Assembly (NCBI GenBank): GCA_020634755.1
Contig: JACKBC010000014.1
Span: 62,001 to 126,000 of the forward strand
Direction of reading: 5' to 3'
Source of the DNA: Caldilineaceae bacterium
Lineage (GTDB): Bacteria; Chloroflexota; Anaerolineae; Caldilineales; Caldilineaceae
Length of the DNA stretch: 64,000 nt
Shown here in pieces: positions 36,856 to 46,023 of the stretch. The notes below the pieces were generated by a model, which was not told the DNA's origin, searched no databases, and saw nothing but the letters and a program-made list of their open reading frames with translations. The translations under genes and the position numbers were made by a program. Positions within the stretch are counted from its first letter, which is position 1; every line of letters starts with the position of its first letter.

Positions 36856-37077
36856 AGTTGGGTTTCCTTTGTAGTGAATCTTGATGTTGTGAATTTTAAA
36901 GTTGTGAACGTTGATAATGAATCGGCACGGCTTCAAGGGAGGAGGGTCAAACCTACAATTTTGTCCTGCTGCCTTGCAACGCCGAGACCTAATACACAAT
37001 TAAAGCAGAACAGATTTGGGGTTACTCAACAGATTTTAACTCTTTACAATCTGGTAGCCTGTCGAACCATATATCTA

Positions 37078-37165
37078 ACTGATGTTACGCAAGCCTAGAG
37101 GAAAGTCAGCTCGCCGACGTTCCTGTTTCTCTCTAGCAGACTGGCTGTCGCTGCGTAACGTGAGT
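37078..37165. repeat. Palindromic repeat family A, long subtype, copy 3 (inverted)
   Basis: Reverse complement of the elements at 3796-3883 and 4203-4288 with only a few differences, 33 kb away. It lies just after the epimerase stop. Confidence 0.85.
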
Positions 37166-37172
37166 ATCTAAA

Positions 37173-38165
37173 TCAACCGGGATACCAGATAATGCGCGGA
37201 TCGTCTGGCGCGCGCTGATAATCCCAGGCGCTGTCGATCATCTTGGGCAAATCGTACTGCGGCCGCCAGTCGAGCATAAATTTAGCCTTCGCGTTGTCGA
37301 GCCAGGTTGAGTAGTGCGGCGTTGCAATTTCAACGCTGGGGAGACCGCGCATTCTGTGCAGATAGGCCGCCAATTCGCCGTAGTCAATGGGCTCGTCCAT
37401 GCAGATATTGAAAAGCTGCTGGCGCGCCGAGGGATGGTCAATGGCAGCCAGAATGGCGCTGACCAGATCCTCCACATGTACAAAGTTACGCTTCATCGGT
37501 TTACCATCGGCCCCCAGCATGAGCGGTATCATCTGCGCCCGTTGATACACATCAGCCTGAGTCGGGCCGACCAAATCACGCCAGCGCGGGCCGCCAAACA
37601 CATCGTCGCCAAAAGAGAGCGTGTACTTGAGATCATCTTTTTCCATAATCCAGGGCGCGCGCAGACAACAGCCGCTGAGATCATACTGGATGTAGTATTG
37701 CTCAAGCATCACTTCTTCCAGTACTTTGGAAAGCGCATAGCAGCCAGGGTATGCACTATGCGCTTGCGTTTCGGTCACAGGGATGGGCTGCGGGTATACG
37801 AAATGGCCCATGCCGGCGTCGCCACCCACCAGGATAAATTGGCAAAAGGTGGGGCTGGTGCGACACTCTTCCAGCAGCCAGAACATGCCTTTGATGGCCA
37901 CATCCATAATCGTGTCGGGTGTCTCTTTGCTGGTGGCCAAGTGCAGCACATGCGTCACGTCGCGCATAATGTCAGCGACCACGGCGCGCTCTTCAATGGC
38001 GCCGAGCACCACTTCAACGCGGTCGCTGGCCTCCAGCAGCCGGTTATGGCAGAGGGCGCGTACTTGAAAATGGTCATAGAGCGGAGCCTCCAATAGTCGA
38101 TTGAGGAATGCTCGGCCCACTTTGCCGGTGGCGCCGGTCACAAGAATACGCTGTTCTGTTGACAT
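37173..38165 (-). CDS. NAD(P)-dependent epimerase/dehydratase (extended SDR)
   Basis: 330 residues. The Rossmann motif is VTGATGKVGRAF (residues 9-20), the active site is YALSK, and RNFVHVEDLVSAI marks the extended SDR fold. It probably acts on a nucleotide-sugar or free sugar acid; the closest members are unspecific. It is on the same strand as, and upstream of, the two sugar importers and is preceded by a LacI-type regulator, which suggests that it belongs to the same sugar regulon. Confidence 0.83.
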   Translation of the reverse strand: MSTEQRILVTGATGKVGRAFLNRLLEAPLYDHFQVRALCHNRLLEASDRVEVVLGAIEERAVVADIMRDVTHVLHLATSKETPDTIMDVAIKGMFWLLEECRTSPTFCQFILVGGDAGMGHFVYPQPIPVTETQAHSAYPGCYALSKVLEEVMLEQYYIQYDLSGCCLRAPWIMEKDDLKYTLSFGDDVFGGPRWRDLVGPTQADVYQRAQMIPLMLGADGKPMKRNFVHVEDLVSAILAAIDHPSARQQLFNICMDEPIDYGELAAYLHRMRGLPSVEIATPHYSTWLDNAKAKFMLDWRPQYDLPKMIDSAWDYQRAPDDPRIIWYPG

Positions 38166-38194
38166 AGGTCAGTATCTGTACTAATACACACAGG

Positions 38195-38272
38195 ACTTAC
38201 GCAAGCCTGCAGGAAGAATTGCTTCGCAAAAGATAGGCTCTTCTCCTGGTAATCCACGGGCGCTGCGTAAGT
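38195..38272. repeat. Palindromic repeat family A, short subtype
   Basis: Ends acttacgcaagcctg and cgctgcgtaagt. Lies between the epimerase and LacI genes. The remaining spacer to 38498 shows nothing convincing. Confidence 0.75.
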
Positions 38273-38498
38273 CGTGACACAAATTCTACCGCGAAGATTG
38301 TGTTAACTCTGTGCTACGCACAACCGCCAACATACCAGATACACTGAGTTTGCCACAGTGTATCCATCATTCCAGTACGCGCGGATGCGCAAAAAAGAAC
38401 GGAAAATTCTTGCGCATCCTGTATGATGAAGATGCAACACCGCACTTTGCGCCTCTGCGCTCCTTGCGGCAGTTAAGCAGTTGCATTGTTCAATAAAG

Positions 38499-39509
38499 TT
38501 ATACCGCTCGGCAAGATTCGCGAATAATGAGCGACGTGCCGAGTAAATATTCACGCGGCGTGGGCTTCACGTCCGGAACAGAAATACGCTTCAGAAGCAG
38601 ATCGACGGCCCAATGCGCCATCTCTTCCACGGCAATATCGACCGTAGTAATCGGCGGATTCCAGATTTGCAGCCACTCGGTGTCATTAAACGCCGCCACC
38701 GATAGGTCAACGGGGATGTGGATGTTGCGCGCGGTCAGCGTCTTCAAAACGCCCATGAGAATGCGGTTGCTGCCAGCCAAAATGGCCGTGGGCGCCACAT
38801 CTTCATCCAGCAGGTCATGCATGGCTGCTTCCCCATGTTGGCGGCTAAAACTGCCAATGCGAATCAGGCGCCGATCTGCCGGTAGCCCGGCCTCGGTAAG
38901 CGCCAGTTGATAGCCGTGAAGGCGATTTTGGCCCGTGGTCAGCTCATCTTCCCCCATAATCAGCGCAATGCGCCGATGCCCCAGCCCCAACAGATAACGC
39001 GTAATTTGGCGCGCGCCCTGGATATTATCGGCCAGCACAGCATCGAGCAAACCGGCTTCGCGCCGGCGATTCAGTTCAATAATGGGCAGATGTTCAGCCA
39101 GTTGGTGCACCAACTCTGAATTATCACCATTTAGCGGATGTGTATAAATAATGCCCGCCACGCGCTTTTCGTGCAGAAGCTGCAAATATTTCAGGTCCAG
39201 ATCGGCGCGTTCGTTGTGGATGCACAGCATGAGCCCATAGTTGTGGGCGTGCAGCTTTTCAGTCATATACTGAATGACGGAATTGTCATACAGGCTCATC
39301 ACCTCGGGCACCAGCAGTCCGATCAGGTTGGACGATTTGCCGTGTAGCCCCCGCGCCATCCAGTTGGGCTGATAGCCCAGCTCTGCCGCCGCCTGCTCCA
39401 CACGCGCCAGCGTCTCCTGGCTGACGTAACCACTTTTGTTCAGCGCCCGCGAAACGGTGGCCTGCGACAGACCGGCACGCTTGGCCACATCTTTGATGGT
39501 GGCTACCAT
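38499..39509 (-). CDS. LacI-family transcriptional regulator
   Basis: 336 residues, complete. The HTH is ATIKDVAKRAGLSQATVSRALN, then the hinge helix (PNWMARGLHGKSSN) and a sensor domain ending in DLLLKRISVPDVKP. It should repress sugar genes until a sugar binds. Two similar operator-like sites lie immediately upstream (39537-39637), indicating autoregulation. The adjacent epimerase and transporters are candidate targets. Unlike the LacI gene at 25708 it is intact. Confidence 0.93.
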   Translation of the reverse strand: MVATIKDVAKRAGLSQATVSRALNKSGYVSQETLARVEQAAAELGYQPNWMARGLHGKSSNLIGLLVPEVMSLYDNSVIQYMTEKLHAHNYGLMLCIHNERADLDLKYLQLLHEKRVAGIIYTHPLNGDNSELVHQLAEHLPIIELNRRREAGLLDAVLADNIQGARQITRYLLGLGHRRIALIMGEDELTTGQNRLHGYQLALTEAGLPADRRLIRIGSFSRQHGEAAMHDLLDEDVAPTAILAGSNRILMGVLKTLTARNIHIPVDLSVAAFNDTEWLQIWNPPITTVDIAVEEMAHWAVDLLLKRISVPDVKPTPREYLLGTSLIIRESCRAV

Positions 39510-39536
39510 AGCAAGTTAATACCCTAACCAAAATTA

Positions 39537-39637
39537 TGGAAACATTTTCATAGAGTCCATGCTTAGTTTAGCCAGGTAAGTTTTACAAACATGCAGGAAT
39601 CTAGAAGATAGATATGAAATTGTGGAAAGCTTTTCAC
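39537..39637. promoter_or_regulatory. Two LacI-type operator-like sites
   Basis: TGGAAACATTTTCAT (39537-39551) and TGGAAAGCTTTTCAC (39623-39637) share the palindromic form GGAAA-NN-TTTTC, 86 bases apart centre to centre, close to eight helical turns. This suits looping by a LacI-type tetramer. Confidence 0.55.
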
Positions 39638-39749
39638 AAGGGATGAAGGGATTCTAATACAGCAATTTATTTTTGTCAATTGAGGTGGGGAAAGGAAACA
39701 GTTGGATTATAGAGGCGGGAAAATTTTAGTTGACAAATTGGGCAGCACT

Positions 39750-40041
39750 CGAAGTCGTCATCTACGATGCGAAGACTTGGAGAAAGGGTATCAGCCTTGA
39801 AGCGCTTGGCCTTCGGCGTGCCGTCTATTAGCTGGTAGAGCTTCCTTCAATCCAATTGACGACAAGTTCCGGAATGTGGTCAACCTTCAAATCTCCATCC
39901 CGGAAGGACCAAACCTGCCCAACGATCAGGAGTTTGTCAATGAGCTGGAACTGCTCGGTCAACAGGTGGCGTATGAAGAGATCACGGTGGACCAGAGCGC
40001 CGCAGAGTTGATCGCATTGATCGAGCGTCTGTCCACCAAAT
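39750..40041 (+). pseudogene. Decayed coding remnant, unrecognised
   Basis: Two frames on the plus strand have protein-like composition but no start: one reads EVVIYDAKTWRKGISLEALG and stops near 39832; the other reads FRNVVNLQISIPEGPNLPND, continues through QEFVNELELLGQQVAYEEIT and ends ALIERLSTK at 40041. They could be pieces of one or two broken genes. The family is not recognised. Upstream, 39640-39750 is AT-rich and empty. Confidence 0.35.
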
Positions 40042-40073
40042 AGGTTGCCAGCAGGTAACTTTCTACGCACCGT

Positions 40074-40176
40074 CATTAAGTTAGCGGAAAGTGCGCCGCA
40101 CGGTGTCGGGCATTTTGGGGCTTTAGCATTCGAGTGGCACACCGTGCGTCGCACTTGAAGCGCGCTTACCTTAATG
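40074..40176. repeat. Hairpin repeat family C, copy 2
   Basis: Ends cattaag/cttaatg with inner arms aagtgcgccgcacggtgt and acaccgtgcgtcgcactt. Same plan as 17221-17314. Confidence 0.75.
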
Positions 40177-40207
40177 ATACAATGAACATCTATTCCTGGA
40201 GTTCGTT

Positions 40208-40620
40208 TTGGTGGAGGTCGAAAATTTCTATATGCTTAAAGAGATCACACTATCTATACCGGAAGACATTTATCGCCAAGTAGAACAAGTTGCTACCGAA
40301 ACCCAGCGCGATGTAGCGGATCTATTTCTCGATACGATCGCCAGCCACTTTCCAACGCATCCGGCACATCCTGACCGAGCAGCTATGCACAAAGAGATCG
40401 CAGCATACAAGCAAATGCATGCAGACCTAGTCCAAAATATCTCGGAGAGTATGTTGCAATTCATCAGGGAGAATTGGTAGATCACGATACCGACCTAGTT
40501 GATCTGCATAAACGGATCACGTCGAACTATCCAGGGAAAGTCATCTTGAGTCGCAGAGTCCAGAAAGAGGCTGACCCAGTTTTGCATATGCGTTCTCCAC
40601 GGCTGGAACGTATGCCATGA
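40208..40620 (+). pseudogene. Small DUF5678-like/RHH-like protein, frameshifted
   Basis: The first frame (to 40480) reads MLKEITLSIPEDIYRQVEQV...HPAHPDRAAMHKEIAAYKQMHADLVQ. It then loses sense, while an overlapping frame continues with YVAIHQGELVDHDTDLVDLH, RITSNYPGKVILSRRV and MRSPRLERMP to 40620. Adding one A to the run at about 40433-40437 would join them as LVQKYLGEYVAIHQGE, which matches the expected layout of these small proteins. It is therefore a one-base frameshift, either true or a homopolymer read error. Function is unknown; the N-terminus resembles antitoxin-like proteins. Start may be TTG 40208 or ATG 40232. Confidence 0.6.
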
Positions 40621-40667
40621 ATGTGGTTACTTTTAATTATGACTCAACCTATTTTCCGGCCACTCCT

Positions 40668-41750
40668 TTAAATCACCTCTAGATAATCTCGATGCGGTAG
40701 CGCTGGAAACGGCGCCGCCGGCAGCGTTTGATACCAAAAGGCCACCGACGCAATGTCATCCTGTAGCGGCAGATAGCGACGATCTTTGCGCCAGCCCAGC
40801 GCCTGAATGGTGACGCGCAAATCTTGCTGGAAGCGAATGGGGTCGGTAATGTGCCAGCGGTACATGCCAAAGCGCGTTTGCGAGCGGTAGACGCCGTCTG
40901 GCCGCAGCACCTGGTGCAGACCGGCATAGGGCGTGGTAAACTCCTGGTACTGTTTCGTCTCTTTATTCTCAAAATTATACGAACCGCAGAAGTAATCCTC
41001 GGTGCCGGTGCCGCAAATCGTGGGGAATTCGCCGTCGCCATCCATAAAGAACTTGATCTCCCCCTCGCCCCACCAGCCGCTGTTGTTGACGCCCCACGCC
41101 ATGTAGGTGCCCACATAATGACCCTGCCCCGTGACGCCATCTAAAATTGTATAAACATCTTGGTAGGGTAGCGGGTTGGTGCGCCGGAACTGGGCGTGAA
41201 AATAGGCGCAATCCGCGGGCACGTCGGTCAGCGTATAGTTGATTTGATAATAGAGCCGCATGGACTCGTCGCCAATGTTGGTAAAGGTGACGCGGCAGCG
41301 CTTGCGGAAAGGCATTTCCCAATAGCAGTTAAACGCGCTGCCGGGGTTGACGCAAACGGCCAGTGAGGATAGCTGGGCAAAGCCGCCCCAGCCGCTGCAG
41401 AAAAAATCGCCCACCGGACATTCCACCGACGGTTCCTCCTGGTCGTCCCAATAGATGCGCATAATGCTAAAGCGCCACGGTCCGGTCGCCGTCATCCAAA
41501 TCTGCTGGATGGCGCCCGACCCTTCAATATTGGCCAGTTCAAACGTTTCACCGGGCTCAATGGGAATCGAAGGTGAAATTTTCCAGCCCCGACCCAATCC
41601 CTCGGCGTGGCGAAGGCCGGTGCCTTCGGTGGCCATACCGCCGCAGCCTTTGTCGCCCGTAAAGTTCTCGGGACTGATCGAGCGGCTCTGCGCATTGGAA
41701 AGCCGCGCCAAATTGCCCAGGTTCATGCCCAGGCCATTAAATGATTGCAT
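40668..41750 (-). CDS. DUF2961 protein, glycoside hydrolase family 172-like
   Basis: 360 residues. GCGGMATEGTG, IQQIWMT, YWDDQEEPSVECPVGDFF, and GTGTEDYFCGSYNF are hallmark stretches of DUF2961/GH172, whose known members act on difructose anhydride and arabinofuranosides; the Glu in GTGTEDYF is a likely catalytic residue. There is no signal peptide, so the substrate is probably imported first, plausibly by the nearby CUT2 systems. It is on the minus strand with the metabolic genes that follow. Confidence 0.85.
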   Translation of the reverse strand: MQSFNGLGMNLGNLARLSNAQSRSISPENFTGDKGCGGMATEGTGLRHAEGLGRGWKISPSIPIEPGETFELANIEGSGAIQQIWMTATGPWRFSIMRIYWDDQEEPSVECPVGDFFCSGWGGFAQLSSLAVCVNPGSAFNCYWEMPFRKRCRVTFTNIGDESMRLYYQINYTLTDVPADCAYFHAQFRRTNPLPYQDVYTILDGVTGQGHYVGTYMAWGVNNSGWWGEGEIKFFMDGDGEFPTICGTGTEDYFCGSYNFENKETKQYQEFTTPYAGLHQVLRPDGVYRSQTRFGMYRWHITDPIRFQQDLRVTIQALGWRKDRRYLPLQDDIASVAFWYQTLPAAPFPALPHRDYLEVI

Positions 41751-41772
41751 GGTTTGCTCCTTTGGTGCTTAA

Positions 41773-41850
41773 TTCGTGGTGCGTGGTGCGTCAAGCCGTT
41801 AAGGTTCTTGTTTTGCTACCTGAAACGATACCGGTGCACGCAACACGCAT
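41773..41850. repeat. Hairpin repeat family D (GCGTGGTGCGTG), copy 1
   Basis: gtggtgcgtggtgcgt at left, ccggtgcacgcaacacgc at right. Other copies are at 43938-44082, 45849-46020, 57745-57961 and 59331-59417. Confidence 0.7.
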
Positions 41851-41859
41851 TATATAAAT

Positions 41860-42744
41860 CTATATCTTGAAACGCGGCTCATACCTGGTTTCACCAAGCT
41901 GCGTCACCGCGGTCCAAACTTTGGTAAGTTCATCGGTCGCCTTGGTCAATGCCGACGCGGTGCTGCCGGGGTGCGCCAGAATGTCGTTAAGCGTCTGCAC
42001 ATAGCCGGGCGGCAGTATCGGAAAGGCGCCAATGGTCTCCATCACTTTTTTGTCGCGCATGAAATAGGTCTCATTTAGCGCAAAGAGCGCTTGCGTCAAG
42101 TTGGACGCCACCCGCGTCAAGCAACCCACTGTGTTGTAAACATCGCCCTGCGCCGCAAAATTGCGCGCAAAGAGCAGGCTAAATTCAGCCGCCCACAAAG
42201 AACCGGCCACAATCTGCTTTTTCAGCTGCGGTGGGTATAGTGCCACTTGCTGCTTGAGCGCCACAATTTGCCCTGTCGGGTCGAATAGCGGTTTGCAGAT
42301 TGCGGTCTCCGCCAAATAGATGACGCTGTAGAAGCCATAGGTGGGCTGCTGGTCATAGTCGTGATGCACAATGCCCTGCTGCGCCTGGCTGATGGTGCGC
42401 TGCACTTGCGCCAAGTTGCGGTACAGGAAATCGACTTTTCCCGCCGACGCGCCAATCCAAGCGCCGCCATTGACCCACGCGCCCCACTCGTAAAAATCGG
42501 TCACCGTCACCGCCCCATCGACGGCGATCCCCTCGGCGACCCGTCGAATATCGGCCACGGCAAAGGGGCTGGCTTCGTCGTAATAGAGCCCAATATCCAT
42601 GTCAGACTGCGCATGTTGCGCGCCACTGGCGTAAGAACCGCCCAGCACAATGGCTGCCATGCCCGGGATCTGGCTGAGCTGGGTCACAAGCTGATCCAGC
42701 AGCAGGCGTTTTGGTTCAGGTAGGTTTGCGAGAATGTCGGTCAT
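41860..42744 (-). CDS. Nucleotidyltransferase-domain protein
   Basis: About 294 residues. The N-terminal DNA-polymerase-beta-like fold is marked by VLGGSYASGAQHAQSDMDIG with the G-S and D-x-D metal ligands, and a later DFLYR strand. The C-terminal 150 residues are helical, as in the HEPN/kanamycin-NTase type. It could transfer nucleotides to a small molecule or protein. No good ribosome site is seen; an in-frame TTG start at 42759 is possible. It sits among sugar catabolic genes without an evident link. Confidence 0.75.
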   Translation of the reverse strand: MTDILANLPEPKRLLLDQLVTQLSQIPGMAAIVLGGSYASGAQHAQSDMDIGLYYDEASPFAVADIRRVAEGIAVDGAVTVTDFYEWGAWVNGGAWIGASAGKVDFLYRNLAQVQRTISQAQQGIVHHDYDQQPTYGFYSVIYLAETAICKPLFDPTGQIVALKQQVALYPPQLKKQIVAGSLWAAEFSLLFARNFAAQGDVYNTVGCLTRVASNLTQALFALNETYFMRDKKVMETIGAFPILPPGYVQTLNDILAHPGSTASALTKATDELTKVWTAVTQLGETRYEPRFKI

Positions 42745-42759
42745 TGAATCTAGCGTCAA

Positions 42760-43064
42760 ATAGCTTTCTACCGCCGAGAGCGCGAAGGCCCGCGCAGAAA
42801 ATCAAGGAAATTCGATTCAACCGGACCTCATGCGGTTGACAAGGCGAGCGGCGGTTGAGTAGACCAGAGTAATTCCTGGCCGTATGGAAACCAAAGCGGG
42901 CCAACCACATGAGATCCGAAAAAGCCATCAGTTCTGGCTCAACCGGCATACAGGTGGCGGACGTCCCCGGCACGTTCATTCGTCTGCCGAGACATTGCGT
43001 CCAAAGTGCCGGAGACATTGGCCGTCTACCACATGAGATCCCGAAGAGCCCCCTTGCGGTAGCA
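42760..43064. other. Spacer with short repeats, no gene seen
   Basis: The word accacatgagatcc occurs near 42906 and 43029, and ctcatgcggttgac near 42827 is a related inverted form. No credible coding frame. Confidence 0.4.
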
Positions 43065-43892
43065 TCACATCAATTTCCCGCGCAAGAACTGAATGCAGCC
43101 CGGCGCCTGCTCTTCGGTCAGCCCGTGCAGCAGAATCACACCATTGAAACCGATGCCGCGCAGCAGACCAATGTAGTGATCAAAATCGAGCAGGCCCGTA
43201 CCGGCCGCCAGCTTACCCGCCTCGCCGTCGTGATCTAAATCCTTGGCGTGGGCCATGACGATGTCGTCGCCCAGCAGGTCAAAAGCCGCATCCAGCACGT
43301 CGTGCATGTGCGCCAGCTCGCCCTTGTGGAAGATGTTGGCGCCATCGATGACGATCTTTAAGTGGGGAGACTGAATCTCGTCCAGCAGCCGCCGTGCTTT
43401 GATGGCCGAATCGACCACATTGGCCACTTCCGGCTCGACTACCAGCGTCACGTCGTTGGCCTGGGCATGCGCCACTGCCTGTTCCGCCGCAGCCAGCAGA
43501 TCGGCCCACGCTGCCGGCGAGTTGTTATCTGGATGTGGCCGCCACATGCTGTCGCGGTTGCGTGTGCCCGTGCAGAGGCTGATGAACTTGGCCCCCATTT
43601 GGGGCGCCGCCGTGGCCAGCACGCCTAGCTGGCGCAGGCCATCGGCGCGCACCGCGGCATCGGGATGAATCATGTTGAAGGTGCCGGAGAGGCAGGAGAG
43701 ATCCATGTTGCGGGCGGCAAAGGCCGCCCGTATTTGCGCACAAACTGCGTCTGAAACCGCGTCCGGCATAGGGTCCATGCCCAACGTGTTCATGTGCAAT
43801 TGCGCGCATTCCAGCCCAGCCGCAGACACTGCATCCAGCGTGGCGTCCAAGGTGGGGCGTTTAAATGTGTTGTCGAATATGCCGATTTTCAT
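43065..43892 (-). CDS. Sugar phosphate isomerase/epimerase (TIM barrel)
   Basis: 275 residues of the xylose-isomerase-like TIM barrel family. It begins MKIGIFDNTFKRPTLDATLD; metal-site strands are LVVEPEVANV, LKIVIDGANIFHKGE and IVMAHAKDLDHDGEAGKLAAG. It probably isomerises or epimerises a keto-sugar or inositol-type intermediate. The closest neighbours are the TPP enzyme (upstream on the same strand) and the nucleotidyltransferase, separated by family D hairpins. It is not close in sequence to the isomerase at 21540. Confidence 0.83.
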   Translation of the reverse strand: MKIGIFDNTFKRPTLDATLDAVSAAGLECAQLHMNTLGMDPMPDAVSDAVCAQIRAAFAARNMDLSCLSGTFNMIHPDAAVRADGLRQLGVLATAAPQMGAKFISLCTGTRNRDSMWRPHPDNNSPAAWADLLAAAEQAVAHAQANDVTLVVEPEVANVVDSAIKARRLLDEIQSPHLKIVIDGANIFHKGELAHMHDVLDAAFDLLGDDIVMAHAKDLDHDGEAGKLAAGTGLLDFDHYIGLLRGIGFNGVILLHGLTEEQAPGCIQFLRGKLM

Positions 43893-43937
43893 GGTGTGGG
43901 TTTACCAGTTGTGGGTTAGGTGCGTTCTTTGCTCGTT

Positions 43938-44082
43938 TATGTTGCGTAGTGCGTGGTGCGTGAACTATGAGACGATCTGGTTGGCCGGCGTGATGTGAAC
44001 TTTGTTAACAATGCTTAGCCACAAAAGAAACTCACCGCCCAGCCGGATTCTGAACCGGTACACGCACCACGCAATACGAATA
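43938..44082. repeat. Hairpin repeat family D, copy 2
   Basis: ttgcgtagtgcgtggtgcgtg pairs with cacgcaccacgcaata across about 100 bases of spacer between two minus-strand genes. Confidence 0.65.
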
Positions 44083-44088
44083 AGTTTT

Positions 44089-45723
44089 TCAAAACACCGA
44101 CGCCTGGGTCTCCTTGGCTGTAATAAACTCCAGCAGTACCGGCACACCCGCTTGCGTCTTTTCAATGCCGCGGCGAATGGCGGGCACGATCTGGTCCGGC
44201 TCGGTGACGCGCTCGCCGTAGCCGCCAAAGGCTTTGGCCATGTCGGCGTAATTACCGGAGATGTTGGTGGCGCCATACTTTTCGGTGGAGACGGGCATGA
44301 TCGGAATTTCAATGGCCATGGAGAAGTTGTTGAAGAGCACCGACATAATGGGAATGCGCTCGCGCACCGCAGTCTCAAAATCCATGCCGGTAAAGCCGAT
44401 TGCGGCGTCGCCCCACACGTTGATGCAAAGTTTGTCTGGGTGCGCCAGTTTGGCGCCCATGGCCAGCCCCAGCCCGTAGCCCAGTTGCGTCGTCTTGCCC
44501 CAACCAATGTAAGAGAGCGGCGTAATCGATTCCCAAAAGGGCGAAAGCTGATCGCGCGGGCTGCCGGCGTCGTGGGTGATGATGGTGTTGGCTACGTCCA
44601 CCGTGCTCATCAAGTCGTGGATCACGCGATAGGGCGACAGCGGCGCTTCATTCAGGTTGAGCTTGGGCGCCCACTGGTCCAGCCACGCGCGCTTGATCTC
44701 TTGAATTTTGCTTCTAATCGCGTCCGCGCGCCCGCGTGGCGTACCGCCCAGCCGCTCGCTGATGGCCTCAATGAGCGCGGCCAGCACCAGCTTGGCGTCG
44801 CCCACAATGGCGTAATCGGCGGCAATATCCTTATTGATGTCCGCCGGGTCTAGCGTGGCGTGCACCATCTTCTTGCCCGTTGGAAACTTGATGCCAAAGC
44901 TGGTGGAAGAGAAGCTGCACCCAATGCCAAAGATCAGGTCGGCGTCCTGCAAAAATTGGTGTACGGTTTTGGGGATGGCGCGACCGCCCGAGCCCAGCGC
45001 CAGCGGATGATTCTCTGGGAACGAGCTTTTGCCGCCCAGGCTGGTGGTAACCGGCGCTTCCAGCAGTTCGGCCAGTTGACGCAATTCGGCCCAGGCCTCG
45101 GCATAGTGAACGCCCTGGCCAGCGTAGATGACCGGATGCTCGGCGGCGACCAGCGCATCGGCCACGCGCTGCACCGCATCTGGATCGGGACCGACGCGCA
45201 GCGATGGCGCCGGCTGATAGGCAATGGGCTCGGGCACATCCAGCCCAAAGAGATCGCTGGGAAACTCGACCAGCGCCGGACGCGGTCGGCCGTTGCGCAC
45301 GGCGGTAAAGGCGCGGCGCATGGCGGCGGGGACCGCTTCGGGCAGAATCACCTGTTCGGCCAGCTTGGTCACGTGGCGCATGTTAAGCGCCGAGTTGAAG
45401 TTGGGATCCACATTGGTCAAGTGACGAGCATAGCCCATGGGCAGCACTACAATGGGCGCCGAATCGCCATAGGCCTGGGCCACGCCGCCAAATGCGTTCT
45501 CGGAGCCGGGGCCGCTCTGCATGGCAAAGACGCCGATCTTCTTGCCCGAACTGAGGCGCGAAATCGCATCGGCCATGTGCAGCCCAATGCGCTCCTGACG
45601 CACAATCACCGTGCGGATGTCCACCTTGGCGGCCGCCTCAATGAGCGGGTTGACCGGGTAGGCAAAAAGGTATTCGACGCCCTCCTGCTTGAGGATATGG
45701 GCAACTGCATCTGCTACTTTCAT
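44089..45723 (-). CDS. Thiamine pyrophosphate-dependent enzyme (acetolactate synthase-like)
   Basis: 544 residues with the three-domain fold of the POX/ALS family. The catalytic Glu is in VRQERIGLHMADA (about residue 44). The TPP/Mg site is GDAAIGFTGMDFETAVRERI...LFNN, with Ala instead of the usual Gly in GDG. SGPGSENAFGGVAQAY is the conserved ring-binding loop region. It decarboxylates or ligates a 2-keto acid, but the substrate is not resolved. It lies between the TIM-barrel isomerase and a PhyH-type dioxygenase, all on the minus strand. Confidence 0.88.
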   Translation of the reverse strand: MKVADAVAHILKQEGVEYLFAYPVNPLIEAAAKVDIRTVIVRQERIGLHMADAISRLSSGKKIGVFAMQSGPGSENAFGGVAQAYGDSAPIVVLPMGYARHLTNVDPNFNSALNMRHVTKLAEQVILPEAVPAAMRRAFTAVRNGRPRPALVEFPSDLFGLDVPEPIAYQPAPSLRVGPDPDAVQRVADALVAAEHPVIYAGQGVHYAEAWAELRQLAELLEAPVTTSLGGKSSFPENHPLALGSGGRAIPKTVHQFLQDADLIFGIGCSFSSTSFGIKFPTGKKMVHATLDPADINKDIAADYAIVGDAKLVLAALIEAISERLGGTPRGRADAIRSKIQEIKRAWLDQWAPKLNLNEAPLSPYRVIHDLMSTVDVANTIITHDAGSPRDQLSPFWESITPLSYIGWGKTTQLGYGLGLAMGAKLAHPDKLCINVWGDAAIGFTGMDFETAVRERIPIMSVLFNNFSMAIEIPIMPVSTEKYGATNISGNYADMAKAFGGYGERVTEPDQIVPAIRRGIEKTQAGVPVLLEFITAKETQASVF

Positions 45724-45848
45724 GGGGTTCCTCCGGGTTTGTTGGGGAGACTGATAGTTTATAGGGAAGATTCAGCCGCTCCCTGAGCTTATCGAAGGGA
45801 CGGCTGAGTAATCACGTTTATGGGAATTGGCAAAGTTGTGGGGGAAGT

Positions 45849-46020
45849 ATTGCGTGGTGCGTGTACCGGTTGAGCTTCTTGTTGGGCAATGACGTTTATA
45901 CTTGGCTTCGTCATAGATGAAAATCGACAACTAATTTTCTTCTTGCCCGACACATCACGGTCATGCAACCGAAGTTGCCACCGTACCGTTTCCAGTTCCG
46001 GTTCACGCACCACGCACCAC
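45849..46020. repeat. Hairpin repeat family D, copy 3
   Basis: attgcgtggtgcgtgtaccggtt at left pairs with ccggttcacgcaccacgca at right. A separate inverted pair agccgctccc/gggacggct lies at 45775-45808. Confidence 0.7.
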
Positions 46021-46023
46021 GGT

